A stretch of 64,000 nt of DNA, from the NCBI GenBank assembly GCA_046318415.1, contig JBKCUK010000006.1, forward strand, positions 9,691-73,690. Reading direction: 5' to 3'. The notes beneath the pieces were generated by a model that was not told the DNA's origin, did not search any database, and worked only from the letters and a program-made list of their open reading frames with translations. Shown here piece after piece: positions 17,219-24,790 of the stretch. The stretch comes from JBKCUK01 sp046318415. GTDB lineage: Bacteria > Pseudomonadota > Alphaproteobacteria > Caedimonadales > Caedimonadaceae. The translations under genes and the position numbers were made by a program. The number at the start of each line of letters is the position of its first letter. The first letter of the stretch is position 1.

Positions 17219-18013
17219 TTAGTTGAATCTCACAGCCGGAACATAGGCAGCAGATGCATTGTACTTGCCTTCTGATTGAAGGAGTCTATCCACAATTTCC
17301 TCAAACAAGTCATCCAGCGAGGCCTCGACAATCAGGTAGGGGTCCTGTTGAAGGCGTTGGTAAAGGTTGAACTTAGCTTTTCTCAAGAGGGGAGAGTCAT
17401 TTTTAAGATTAAATTTTGCAATCATACCTGGCCATTGGGTTTGGTCTCCGCCATCAAGATCATCCTCAAGCGCTGCCAAGCCCAGTTCCTTGACTTTCTC
17501 CACAATCAGGCAGCACTGGAGGTTAAATTCATTGCGGCTTCGATAAAATTTCTGTGCAGCTTCGGCCACATTTTCGCGGTGCGTTGGAAGATAGTAGTAA
17601 GCCAAAAATGCTTCATGAAGCTTTTGAGAATCTTTCCAGAGTTTGTTGCTAAGGGCGTTCAAAACATCCCAATTTGTCTTTGTATACACCAGCGGTGTTG
17701 CGGCCAGATGATCAAAAAAATCACGCTGGCGATAATGATACTTATTCATGTCCTCAAATAGGTCCACCGGTTTTACACCCTGTGGCGTTGTCTGATGGAA
17801 ATAAGGCTGCACCACGATATCCTTGTACTTCCCATGTTCGCCTTTTGGATCAATCCAGTCGGGCGCACCAAAGATGTCAATAATCGAGGAAGACCCCTGA
17901 ATGTTTGGGCTCGGGTGGGCTTGTCCTGATGCCTCTTCAGCAATCCCAGTGGCGGCGGCCGTGTTGGCGGCAAATAAGCTTAAGGCAAGAATCGAGGCGC
18001 GGAAAATCAGCAT
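17219..18013 (-). CDS. Exported protein of unknown function
   Basis: 264 residues, not recognised. The start at 18013 is chosen because AAGGAT lies 7 nt upstream and a clean signal peptide begins there (MLIFRASILALSLFAANTAA, cut near AAA-TG). An earlier ATG at 18055 would add a charged leader. The mature part has SIIDIFGAPDWIDP, several aromatic and charged stretches, and a helical C-terminal half with paired Cys in LQCCLIVEK. No membrane helix follows the signal, so it is probably periplasmic or secreted. It sits between asnB and a porin locus without an obvious operon partner. Confidence 0.78.
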   Translation of the reverse strand: MLIFRASILALSLFAANTAAATGIAEEASGQAHPSPNIQGSSSIIDIFGAPDWIDPKGEHGKYKDIVVQPYFHQTTPQGVKPVDLFEDMNKYHYRQRDFFDHLAATPLVYTKTNWDVLNALSNKLWKDSQKLHEAFLAYYYLPTHRENVAEAAQKFYRSRNEFNLQCCLIVEKVKELGLAALEDDLDGGDQTQWPGMIAKFNLKNDSPLLRKAKFNLYQRLQQDPYLIVEASLDDLFEEIVDRLLQSEGKYNASAAYVPAVRFN

Positions 18014-18273
18014 AATGTTATCCTTGTGAAATGTGACACGATAAGTTGTTAGCAAATAGGCTTACATTGAGTCAAGATAATCTTGCCAAGAGAGAGGTTC
18101 TTGATATCTTGTTTTTGGGTAGAGGACAGTTGCTTATCAAAAGGGAATGATTTCAGGACTACCATTCTTTTATGTAGGGTAAACCTGAAATTTTTCTGTC
18201 AAATCTTTGTGTTTAATTTGAGGAGATGATAAATACTTTTCTCTTTTTTCATGCCGGTAGACAGCGGGAAACT

Positions 18274-18447
18274 CTATTCCTTTGTTCCAGATAAATCCTC
18301 ATCGGTGATAACAAAGCCGTCATCGTGGCGCGAGAGGAGGCCGGGCCCCTTTTTGAGGCCCCCTTGATCTGGGTATTCCATGGGTTTTGACGGCACGTTC
18401 TGACAGCCTGCCAGCAGAATCACGAACCAGGGAGAGAATCGTCGCAT
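18274..18447 (-). CDS. Small predicted lipoprotein
   Basis: 57 residues, starting MRRFSPWFVILLAGCQNVPS: a short charged n-region, a hydrophobic core and the lipobox LAGC (Cys15). The mature part is about 43 residues, proline- and charge-rich (PDQGGLKKGPGLLSRHDDG), without known motifs. ATG at 18447 has GGATGG about 7 nt upstream. An in-frame ATG at 18462 is possible. It follows the porin by 25 nt on the same strand, so co-transcription is likely. It recalls small accessory outer-membrane lipoproteins such as LptM only in size and layout. Confidence 0.65.
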   Translation of the reverse strand: MRRFSPWFVILLAGCQNVPSKPMEYPDQGGLKKGPGLLSRHDDGFVITDEDLSGTKE

Positions 18448-18472
18448 TCTTATGCCATCCATCCTTAGGTTG

Positions 18473-20056
18473 TTAGAACTTAATACGTGTCCCCAGCATA
18501 TAGACATCAATGGGTTTGAAGCTATACCTTTCGACACTTTCCGTTGCTGACTTGGGGTTGATATTATAATTGCTGATATCTTTACGCTGGCTTGCCGTCA
18601 AGCCGCGAAGACGGGTACCCGTTAACTTGTGGCGCTGCCAGGCAAAATAAATTTCCATACCCAGCTTGCTGACGTTTTGAACGGCATAAAGTCCCAAAAC
18701 CCACGCCTTGTTGCGGTTGTCTGCTGCATAGCGTTGGCGCAGGTTTTTTTGCACGGTGCGCGTGTTTAAGTCGCTGGCTTCAGAGGGATTGGCGTCCCCA
18801 GCATAAAGGGCCTTTGCCCTGAAATAGCCCACTGCAAACGCGGTTTTGCCCATGGCAAAAAAGTCGTCTTGATAGCCAAGCTTGGTGCCCCAAAGGTGGC
18901 CATTTTTGCGTTTTTCTGGGGTGGTGACGTGATTCTTTTCCTGGGCATAGCCACCGCTGAGGCTGATGCCAACGGGGAACAAGACGGCAAGAGAGCCACC
19001 CAATTGGGTGACTTTCTTCAAATTAGCTTTGGGTAGGTTATGAACTCTGTCTTGATCCCAAGCGCCCACTCTTACCGCGTGGGGATCCACGTACCAACCG
19101 AGGGCCGCGGCTACTTTGGTCTTGTTCCACTCGCGGGCATAGCGCACGCCAAAGTCGCGACGTTTGTGGTTGATGTGGGCAACCGAGAAGGTCAAGCCTG
19201 CCCACTCAGGCGTGTCATAGCGCACCCGGTCCAAACGTTTGGAGCCCAGCACATCGATGGTGACATCGCCCACCCGAAGGGTTCTTTTGTAGAGTTTTTT
19301 TGGTAGGGGTTTGTTTTCCTTGCCAATGGCAAAGCGTACACCGCCTGCTTGGGTGTCCACCTCGATGCCCTCTTGAACCACCGTGGTGCCGGAAAGATCA
19401 GCGTGGGACGTGCGGTGAGAAGCAGTCTCCCCCTGACCCAGCGAGATTTTCCCAACTTTGGTGTTGAGATAGGCATCTAAAATGCGGTCCGTAAAGGTAT
19501 CGGCCTTCGCGCTGGCCATGTTCTGTTTGATGTCCACATTGGCGCTGTTTTCTGAGACCACTTGGTACTCGATGATGCCGCCCGCTTTGATGTTTTCATT
19601 CAGCTTGGCCTCGCCAGTGAAGCGTAGGCGTGTTGCAGTGTTGTTATTGTCGACATGTTTGACTTCTTTTTCATGTCCGTTGTTGTACAACACGGCTGCC
19701 CGGTTGACTTGCCCGTAAATGGCCAACTTGACCTTGTCATTACTGCTGACAACTGTGCGGTCGGCCGCTGCTGGTGTGGTCGCGGGAGAAGCAGAGGCGC
19801 TTGCCACTGTTTGGGGAGCAGGCATTGCTGCCGTCTGGACGGAGGCATCCACCCCTGCAGGGATCTTCTGGGCTTGGTGTTTTTGCTCTTGGGTGGCTGC
19901 CATCTGGTCCAGGCGTTTCACCAGCACGTCCAGTTGCGCCTTCAGCGCATGGACTTGTTGCCGTAACTGTTCGGTTTCAGTATCTGCAAGGGCTGTGCTG
20001 GATCCAGCTGTGCTGAGAAGGCATGCGCTAAGGAAATAGCGGCTCAATTTTTTCAT
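18473..20056 (-). CDS. Outer-membrane porin with N-terminal coiled coil
   Basis: 527 residues, RBS AGGGAGG. Signal peptide 1-24 (cut at ALA-D), then a heptad-like stretch (EQLRQQVHALKAQLDVLVKR) at 29-48, a Ala/Pro-rich linker, and a long domain of alternating beta strands (KLAIYGQVNRAAVLYN, TATRLRFTGEAKL, LGQGETASHRTSH). It ends MLGTRIKF with the terminal Phe expected by the BAM complex. This is the Gram-negative porin layout of alphaproteobacteria. It likely forms trimeric channels for small solutes. The 5' spacer is AT-rich. A small lipoprotein gene follows. Confidence 0.88.
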   Translation of the reverse strand: MKKLSRYFLSACLLSTAGSSTALADTETEQLRQQVHALKAQLDVLVKRLDQMAATQEQKHQAQKIPAGVDASVQTAAMPAPQTVASASASPATTPAAADRTVVSSNDKVKLAIYGQVNRAAVLYNNGHEKEVKHVDNNNTATRLRFTGEAKLNENIKAGGIIEYQVVSENSANVDIKQNMASAKADTFTDRILDAYLNTKVGKISLGQGETASHRTSHADLSGTTVVQEGIEVDTQAGGVRFAIGKENKPLPKKLYKRTLRVGDVTIDVLGSKRLDRVRYDTPEWAGLTFSVAHINHKRRDFGVRYAREWNKTKVAAALGWYVDPHAVRVGAWDQDRVHNLPKANLKKVTQLGGSLAVLFPVGISLSGGYAQEKNHVTTPEKRKNGHLWGTKLGYQDDFFAMGKTAFAVGYFRAKALYAGDANPSEASDLNTRTVQKNLRQRYAADNRNKAWVLGLYAVQNVSKLGMEIYFAWQRHKLTGTRLRGLTASQRKDISNYNINPKSATESVERYSFKPIDVYMLGTRIKF

Positions 20057-20235
20057 GGCAACCTCCCTGTGGTTTTATCTGTATGGGCGCGATGAATTTA
20101 TTGTTTGTTTAACCATAACAGGCTTTTTAAATTTTAGAAGGATTTAAGTTTAATTTTAATAGAATTAAGCCTGGATGGGGGCAGAAAAGATTTGTGGGTT
20201 TGGGGGTCATTAGCATCGCAAAAGTAAAAGCGAGG

Positions 20236-20263
20236 GGGGAATGGGCCGGCATGCACATTCCCC
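20236..20263 (-). terminator. Hairpin downstream of basic exported protein A
   Basis: On the minus strand GGGGAATG pairs with CATTCCCC across a 12-nt loop, followed by a mixed T-rich tract (CTTTTACTTTT). It lies 33 nt past the stop of the gene at 20296-20637. Confidence 0.5.
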
Positions 20264-20295
20264 ATTTTGGGTTGTATTAATTTTTATTTTAATTT

Positions 20296-20637
20296 TTATT
20301 TTAATTTTTTCAGGGCGCGTTTAAGCTTTTTTTTGGCCTTCTCTTTTTTGTCTTTTGCCTTATCAATCATGCCCTCTAAATGCGCATTGGCGTGAACAAG
20401 TTGCGTTTTGGCTTTGATCTCTAGGACCTTAGCCTCTTCTTTAATCAACGTTTCTGCCTGACGGAGGGTGTCTTTAATCACATCTTGTGTCCGGGGTTTA
20501 TCAGCTTCAAATCCCTCTTCAACCGAGGCTGAAGTTACATGCATGGTTTGGGCGGTGGTGCTTTCGTCCTCGCGCAGGTCCGATGCAAAGACTTGAGTTG
20601 CGCTGAGGGCGGCAAGACCAATCAAAATGCGGTTCAT
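20296..20637 (-). CDS. Small basic exported protein, paralogue A
   Basis: 113 residues, not a named family. ATG at 20637 has AAGGAG 7 nt upstream. Signal peptide MNRILIGLAALSATQVFA cuts before SDLRED. The mature protein begins acidic, passes through VIKDTLRQAETLIKEEAKVL (helical) and ends in a lysine-rich tail, DKAKDKKEKAKKKLKRALKK. It is clearly related to the next gene upstream (20824-21159): both share ATQVFASDLRE, VIKDTL, KEEA, NAHL and DKKEKAKKK-like tails. The basic tail could bind nucleic acid, LPS or membranes. No enzyme motif is present. Confidence 0.82.
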   Translation of the reverse strand: MNRILIGLAALSATQVFASDLREDESTTAQTMHVTSASVEEGFEADKPRTQDVIKDTLRQAETLIKEEAKVLEIKAKTQLVHANAHLEGMIDKAKDKKEKAKKKLKRALKKLK

Positions 20638-20779
20638 GGGAAAACTCCTTTTATCGTCTATTTCTCTGTGCCTTATTGTCCACATCAGGAAGGTTGTAAT
20701 AGGTGGGTCTTCGTAAGGCAACAAAAAAGCATCGACAAACGGCAAAGCCCTTGTCAGCGCATCATATATAAAAGGAGAG

Positions 20780-20801
20780 AAGGGGAGCCATGGCCCCCCT
20801 T
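20780..20801 (-). terminator. GC-rich palindrome after basic exported protein B
   Basis: AAGGGG..CCCCTT flanks GGCCATGGC to form a near-perfect 22-nt hairpin. On the minus strand it is followed by CTCTCCTTTTATAT, a modest T-rich tail, 23 nt beyond the stop of 20824-21159. It separates the two paralogues into independent transcripts. Confidence 0.5.
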
Positions 20802-20823
20802 GAGGCTCGTGATACTGTTCTAA

Positions 20824-21159
20824 TTAGAGATATTTTTTCTTGTGACGCTTCAGCTTTTCTTTTGCTTTTTTATGTTTTTTCTTAGCCTTTTCTTTTTTCT
20901 CATCGAGGTGAGCGTTCAAACGATACAGTTCTGCTTTGGCGCGTAATTCCAACGTCTGGGCCTCTTCTTTGGCATAGTCCCCCATTTTATGAAGGGTATC
21001 TTTAATGACTTCTTCCGTGTGGGGTGGTTTTTCTGGGGTAGGCTGGGCGGGTACGGCCAGCGCTGGTGCGGGGTGGGAAGATTCCATTTCCTCACGTAGA
21101 TCCGAGGCAAAAACTTGAGTTGCGCCGAAAATCAATGCAACTCCAAGAATAATTCTCAT
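20824..21159 (-). CDS. Small basic exported protein, paralogue B
   Basis: 111 residues, tandem paralogue of the neighbouring gene. CAGGAGA precedes the ATG by 7 nt. Signal peptide MRIILGVALIFGATQVFA cuts before SDLREE. A Pro/Ala-rich segment, a helix (EEVIKDTLHKMGDYAKEEA) and a lysine-rich end (EKAKKKHKKAKEKLKRHKKK) follow. Compared with paralogue A, the signal-peptide end, the helix and the basic tail are conserved, while the linker is not. The 5' leader carries a 9-bp inverted repeat ending right at the ribosome site. Function unknown; secreted or periplasmic. Confidence 0.82.
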   Translation of the reverse strand: MRIILGVALIFGATQVFASDLREEMESSHPAPALAVPAQPTPEKPPHTEEVIKDTLHKMGDYAKEEAQTLELRAKAELYRLNAHLDEKKEKAKKKHKKAKEKLKRHKKKYL

Positions 21160-21170
21160 TTCAAATCTCC

Positions 21171-21209
21171 TGAATCAATTAAATAAATATCGAGATATAT
21201 ATTGATTCA
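21171..21209 (-). promoter_or_regulatory. Inverted repeat in the leader of basic exported protein B
   Basis: TGAATCAAT (21171-21179) and ATTGATTCA (21201-21209) form a perfect 9-bp inverted repeat with a 21-nt AT-rich spacer. The arm nearest the gene abuts the GGAG ribosome site. It could be a leader hairpin that controls translation or an operator. Confidence 0.4.
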
Positions 21210-21321
21210 GAATTAGTTCATTTTAAATTACTGATCGATTTTAAATATATTACTTCATTCAACTAGATGTGGCTGTCACATAAACGTTTTGGGTGGGTGG
21301 GGGTTAATGGTCAACGAAACC

Positions 21322-21346
21322 AAAGGGAATAAAATGGCATCCCTTT
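21322..21346 (-). terminator. Weak hairpin after xseB
   Basis: AAAGGGA pairs with TCCCTTT (7 bp, 11-nt loop) 38 nt past the xseB stop on the minus strand. Only a broken T-tract (GGTTTCGTT) follows, so termination is uncertain. Confidence 0.3.
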
Positions 21347-21383
21347 GACGTGGAGATGGCTGAAAAGGTGATGAGGGAGAAAA

Positions 21384-21638
21384 CTAATCCTGATCGAGAG
21401 GCGTGGTCTTGGTGCCTGCCACAGTCCCTTCTGGCCCAGTTACCACTTGTTCGACTTTTAATTGCGCTTCTTTGAGAAGGCTCTCGCACCGGGCGCGTAG
21501 CCGATCGCCTGTCTCGTAGGCTTTAATGGCATCTTCCAGGGGCATTTTGCCCTCTTCCAGGCGGCGCACTAAAGCCTCGAGTTCGCGCAACGCCTCCTCA
21601 AAGGTCATTTCCTGAATTTCTGGCTTCTGCTCGCTCAT
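21384..21638 (-). CDS. xseB: Exodeoxyribonuclease VII small subunit
   Basis: 84 residues, the normal size for the family. The core EMTFEEALRELEALVRRLEE then GKMPLEDAIKAYETGDRL forms the two-helix hairpin that binds XseA. XseB subunits coat the large subunit to make the single-strand exonuclease. The tail VVTGPEGTVAG is variable. It lies 48 nt downstream of etfA on the same strand. XseA is not in this window. Confidence 0.93.
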   Translation of the reverse strand: MSEQKPEIQEMTFEEALRELEALVRRLEEGKMPLEDAIKAYETGDRLRARCESLLKEAQLKVEQVVTGPEGTVAGTKTTPLDQD

Positions 21639-21686
21639 GGTTTACCTTTTCCAACGCTTTTGCTTGGGAAGTCCCCTCGCGTGAAC

Positions 21687-22619
21687 TTAGCGAAGGGCTT
21701 CAATCATTTCCGGCACAACTTGGAAAAGATCGCCCACAATTCCATAATCTGCAACTTGGAAAATGGGTGCATCTGCATCTTTGTTGATGGCCACGATCAC
21801 TTTGCTCTCTTTCATGCCGGCCAGGTGCTGAATAGCACCGGAAATGCCAACGGCAATGTAAAGCTGAGGTGCCACCACCTTACCTGTCTGACCCACTTGA
21901 TAATCGTTGGGAACAAAGCCTGCATCCACGGCGGCTCGAGAAGCGCCGACAGCGGCATTCAAGCAGTCCGCCAGATTTTCGATCAACTTGAAGTTTTCTG
22001 CACTGCCAACACCACGACCGCCCGAGACAACCACGCGCGCGGCCGTCAGTTCTGGGCGGGCGCTCTCGCTTTGGCTGCGCGAGATAAACTTGGTCGAAGG
22101 TGCGCTGACGTTGCCGGTCCAGCGCTCGATACCGCAGGGGGTGTCTTTGCTTTTGACGGCGGCAAAGCTGGTGGGGCGAATGGTCATGACCTTGAGGGCA
22201 TCCTCACTTTTCACGGTCGCCAGGGCATTGCCAGCATAGATGGGGCGCACAAAAGTCTCGGCATCGAGAATTTCCATTACATCCGAGATTTGGGCCACAT
22301 CCAAAAGAGCCGCTGCCCGTGGCATGACGTTTTTACCACTGGTGGTTGAGGGGGCCATGATGTGGCTATACTGGGAGGCCAAAGCGACAATCACTTGGCT
22401 GAGGGGTTCGGCAAGGCCTTCTGCAAGACTTGGATGATCGGCCCAAATCACCTGGGTCACGCCCTCAAGTTTCGCCGCCGCTTGGGCAGCGCCTTCGGCT
22501 TGGTGGCCCGCAACCAGCACGTGAATGTCCTGGCCAAGAACTTGTGCAGCGCCAACGGCATTTGCGGTGGCAGGGCGCAGGTCAGCCTGGGTGTGTTCAG
22601 CAATAACAAGGATAGCCAT
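21687..22619 (-). CDS. etfA: Electron transfer flavoprotein alpha subunit
   Basis: 310 residues. The C-terminal FAD-binding domain is clear: VVVSGGRGVGSAENFKLIE, GASRAAVDAGFVPNDYQVGQ, KVVAPQLYIAVGISGAIQH and VAINKDADAPIF. The N-terminal alpha/beta domain pairs with EtfB. The heterodimer carries electrons from acyl-CoA and other dehydrogenases to the quinone pool through ETF:quinone oxidoreductase. The start follows the etfB stop after one base, so the two are translated together. Confidence 0.96.
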   Translation of the reverse strand: MAILVIAEHTQADLRPATANAVGAAQVLGQDIHVLVAGHQAEGAAQAAAKLEGVTQVIWADHPSLAEGLAEPLSQVIVALASQYSHIMAPSTTSGKNVMPRAAALLDVAQISDVMEILDAETFVRPIYAGNALATVKSEDALKVMTIRPTSFAAVKSKDTPCGIERWTGNVSAPSTKFISRSQSESARPELTAARVVVSGGRGVGSAENFKLIENLADCLNAAVGASRAAVDAGFVPNDYQVGQTGKVVAPQLYIAVGISGAIQHLAGMKESKVIVAINKDADAPIFQVADYGIVGDLFQVVPEMIEALR

Positions 22620-22620
22620 G

Positions 22621-23370
22621 TTAGATTACTCCTGCTTCATCGCGAAGACGACGGACCAGATCCGCCACATCCGGAACTTTAATGCCTGCCTTGCGCACAG
22701 GAGGTTCGGTGACCTTCATCAGTTTAAGGCGGGTCTTGAGGGCGAGGCCCAAGCTTTCCAGTTGGATGACTTCGAGCGGCTTTTGTTTTGCCTTCATAAT
22801 ATTGGGTAGCGAGGCATAGCGCGGTGTGTTGAGGCGAAGATCTGTTGAAATGATGCCGGGAAGAGGGAAGCTTAGGGTCTCAAGCCCTCCATCAACCTCA
22901 CGGGTCACGGTTGCTTCATGGCCGTTCATCTCGACCTTTGAGGCGAAGGTTGCCTGGGGCCAGCCCAACAGACCTGCCAACATCTGCCCCGTTTGATTCG
23001 AGTCGTCATCGATGGCTTGTTTGCCTAGAATCACCAGGTTAGGTGACTCTTTTTGCACAATGTGGTGAAGAATTTTCGCCACATTCAGTGGCTCAAGATT
23101 TTCCTCCGTCTGGATCAGGATGGCGCGGTCTACCCCCAAAGCTAATGCTTGGCGAAGGGTTTCTTGACTCATGGCGGTGCCAATGGAGACCACAACCAAT
23201 TCCGAGGCGAGACCTTTTTCTTTCAGGCGAATCGCCTCTTCAACGGCGATCTCATCGAAGGGATTCATGGACATCTTGACGTTGGCTAAATCCACGTCGG
23301 TTTGGTCTGCTTTGACCCGCACACGCACGTTGTAGTCAATGACCCGTTTAACAGGAATAAGAATTTTCAT
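22621..23370 (-). CDS. etfB: Electron transfer flavoprotein beta subunit
   Basis: 249 residues of the AMP-binding beta subunit: MKILIPVKRVIDYNVRVRVK at the N-terminus, MSMNPFDEIAVEEAIRLKEK, LGKQAIDDDSNQTGQMLAGL and the recognition-loop region. It is first in etfBA, with a strong promoter candidate about 37 nt upstream. The normal length (about 250) and intact motifs support full function. Confidence 0.96.
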   Translation of the reverse strand: MKILIPVKRVIDYNVRVRVKADQTDVDLANVKMSMNPFDEIAVEEAIRLKEKGLASELVVVSIGTAMSQETLRQALALGVDRAILIQTEENLEPLNVAKILHHIVQKESPNLVILGKQAIDDDSNQTGQMLAGLLGWPQATFASKVEMNGHEATVTREVDGGLETLSFPLPGIISTDLRLNTPRYASLPNIMKAKQKPLEVIQLESLGLALKTRLKLMKVTEPPVRKAGIKVPDVADLVRRLRDEAGVI

Positions 23371-23406
23371 CTTTTGTTATGACCTCTTTTGAAAGGGCTT
23401 TTTTTC

Positions 23407-23435
23407 ATTAAAGGTGAGGATGGGCAAAAGTGCAA
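23407..23435 (-). promoter_or_regulatory. Promoter candidate for etfBA
   Basis: On the minus strand TTGCAC (23430-23435), a 17-nt spacer and TTTAAT (23407-23412), ending 36 nt before the etfB ATG. The hexamers are near consensus with ideal spacing, just downstream of the ald terminator. Confidence 0.55.
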
Positions 23436-23457
23436 GATCCTGACGCGCGTTTGGCGC

Positions 23458-23491
23458 GAAAAGATGCAGGTTGAGATGGGCTCAACCTGCA
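23458..23491 (-). terminator. Intrinsic terminator of ald
   Basis: A perfect 11-bp stem TGCAGGTTGAG / CTCAACCTGCA with a 5-nt loop (23465-23491), followed on the minus strand by TCTTTTC. It lies 19 nt past the ald stop. Confidence 0.65.
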
Positions 23492-23509
23492 GATCTTCAG
23501 GAAGTTCGG

Positions 23510-24622
23510 TTACAGGACCTCTTGGATGGGGGTGTAGGATTCGCCCAAATCGCGGGCTACAGCCTCGTGGGTGATAGCACCTTTGGCCACGTTCAGGCCA
23601 TTGCGCAGGTGCACATCCTCATGAAGTGCCTTTTGATAGCCCTTATTCGCCAAGTCCAAGACGAAGGGCAGGGTCGCATTGTTGAGGGCAAAAGCCGATG
23701 TGCGTGCCACAGCGCCGGGCATGTTGGTGACGCAATAATGGACCACATGATCCACCACATAGGTGGGATCCGCGTGGGTTGTGGGGCGTGATGTCTCGGC
23801 ACAACCACCTTGGTCAATGGCCACATCGACCAGAACAGAGCCAGGGCGCATTTGCTGAATCATCTCCCGGGTAATCAGGCGAGGCGCTGCAGCACCAGGG
23901 ACCAAAACCGCACCAATCACGGCATCGGCGCCGATGATGGCGCGCTCGATGGCAGCGGTTGTGGCATAAACCGTATTGATGCGTGCCCCAAACATGGCGT
24001 CCAGATTTTCAAGACGAGCCATGGACTTATCAATAATGGTGACCCGCGCTTCCATTCCCATGGCCATGCGGGCAGCACTTAAGCCCACTACGCCGCCACC
24101 GACGATGACCACATGGCCACGCTCGGTTGAGGGCACGCCGCCCAATAACACCCCTGAGCCGCCTGAATATTTCTCAAGGCAACGGGCGGCCACTTGGATG
24201 GACATGCGGCCTGCCACCTCACTCATGGGACGCAGCAGAGGCAAACCGCCGCGATTTTCGGTGACGGTTTCATAAGCGATAGCAATAGCTTTCGATTTCA
24301 GGAGGCCGGCTGCTTGTTCGGGATCGGCGGCAAGGTGCAAATAGGTGAATAGCACTTGGTTTTCCCGCAGCATGGCGCATTCTTGGGGTTGCGGCTCTTT
24401 AACCTTGACGATCATGTCCGTTTGGGCAAACACATCGGCAGCACTAGGGCAAATCTTGGCACCAGCCGCCTGGTACATGGCATCATCACAGCCAATTCCA
24501 AGGCCAGCTCCTGTTTCCACAAAAATCTCGTGGCCGGCAAGGCTTAATTCCTTGACGCTTCCTGGTACCAGGCCAACACGATACTCATGGGTTTTAATTT
24601 CCTTTGGCACACCAATACGCAT
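23510..24622 (-). CDS. ald: Alanine dehydrogenase
   Basis: 370 residues, typical family length. The N-terminus MRIGVPKEIKTHEYRVGLVP, the catalytic region LFTYLHLAAD with its histidine, and the NAD-binding GGGVVGLSAARMAMGMEARV near residue 175 are all present, along with VLVDVAIDQGGC. It interconverts alanine and pyruvate plus ammonium with NAD, probably in the catabolic direction here, given the nearby proline and ETF genes. AAAGGAG precedes the ATG. It is transcribed alone, divergent from a serine protease. Confidence 0.96.
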   Translation of the reverse strand: MRIGVPKEIKTHEYRVGLVPGSVKELSLAGHEIFVETGAGLGIGCDDAMYQAAGAKICPSAADVFAQTDMIVKVKEPQPQECAMLRENQVLFTYLHLAADPEQAAGLLKSKAIAIAYETVTENRGGLPLLRPMSEVAGRMSIQVAARCLEKYSGGSGVLLGGVPSTERGHVVIVGGGVVGLSAARMAMGMEARVTIIDKSMARLENLDAMFGARINTVYATTAAIERAIIGADAVIGAVLVPGAAAPRLITREMIQQMRPGSVLVDVAIDQGGCAETSRPTTHADPTYVVDHVVHYCVTNMPGAVARTSAFALNNATLPFVLDLANKGYQKALHEDVHLRNGLNVAKGAITHEAVARDLGESYTPIQEVL

Positions 24623-24716
24623 CGAAGTTTACTCCTTTGAGTTGTTGTGGATGCAGCCCCAGCTATATCCCTTATGGTTCACTCTGAAAAGGGAGAAAAC
24701 GAGAGAGACGGAATTG

Positions 24717-24745
24717 TTGACTTGTGTTGTCAAAAAGTCTATTTT
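24717..24745 (+). promoter_or_regulatory. Promoter candidate for the exported protease
   Basis: TTGACT (24717-24722), 17-nt spacer, TATTTT (24740-24745). The TTGAC of the -35 and GTCAA at 24729-24733 form an inverted repeat that could bind a regulator. Its position downstream of 24647 argues for the later ATG at 24791 as the start. Confidence 0.55.
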
Positions 24746-24790
24746 GTCACGTTAGGTTTTGACGACATGGGGTTGGGAAAGACGCAAATT

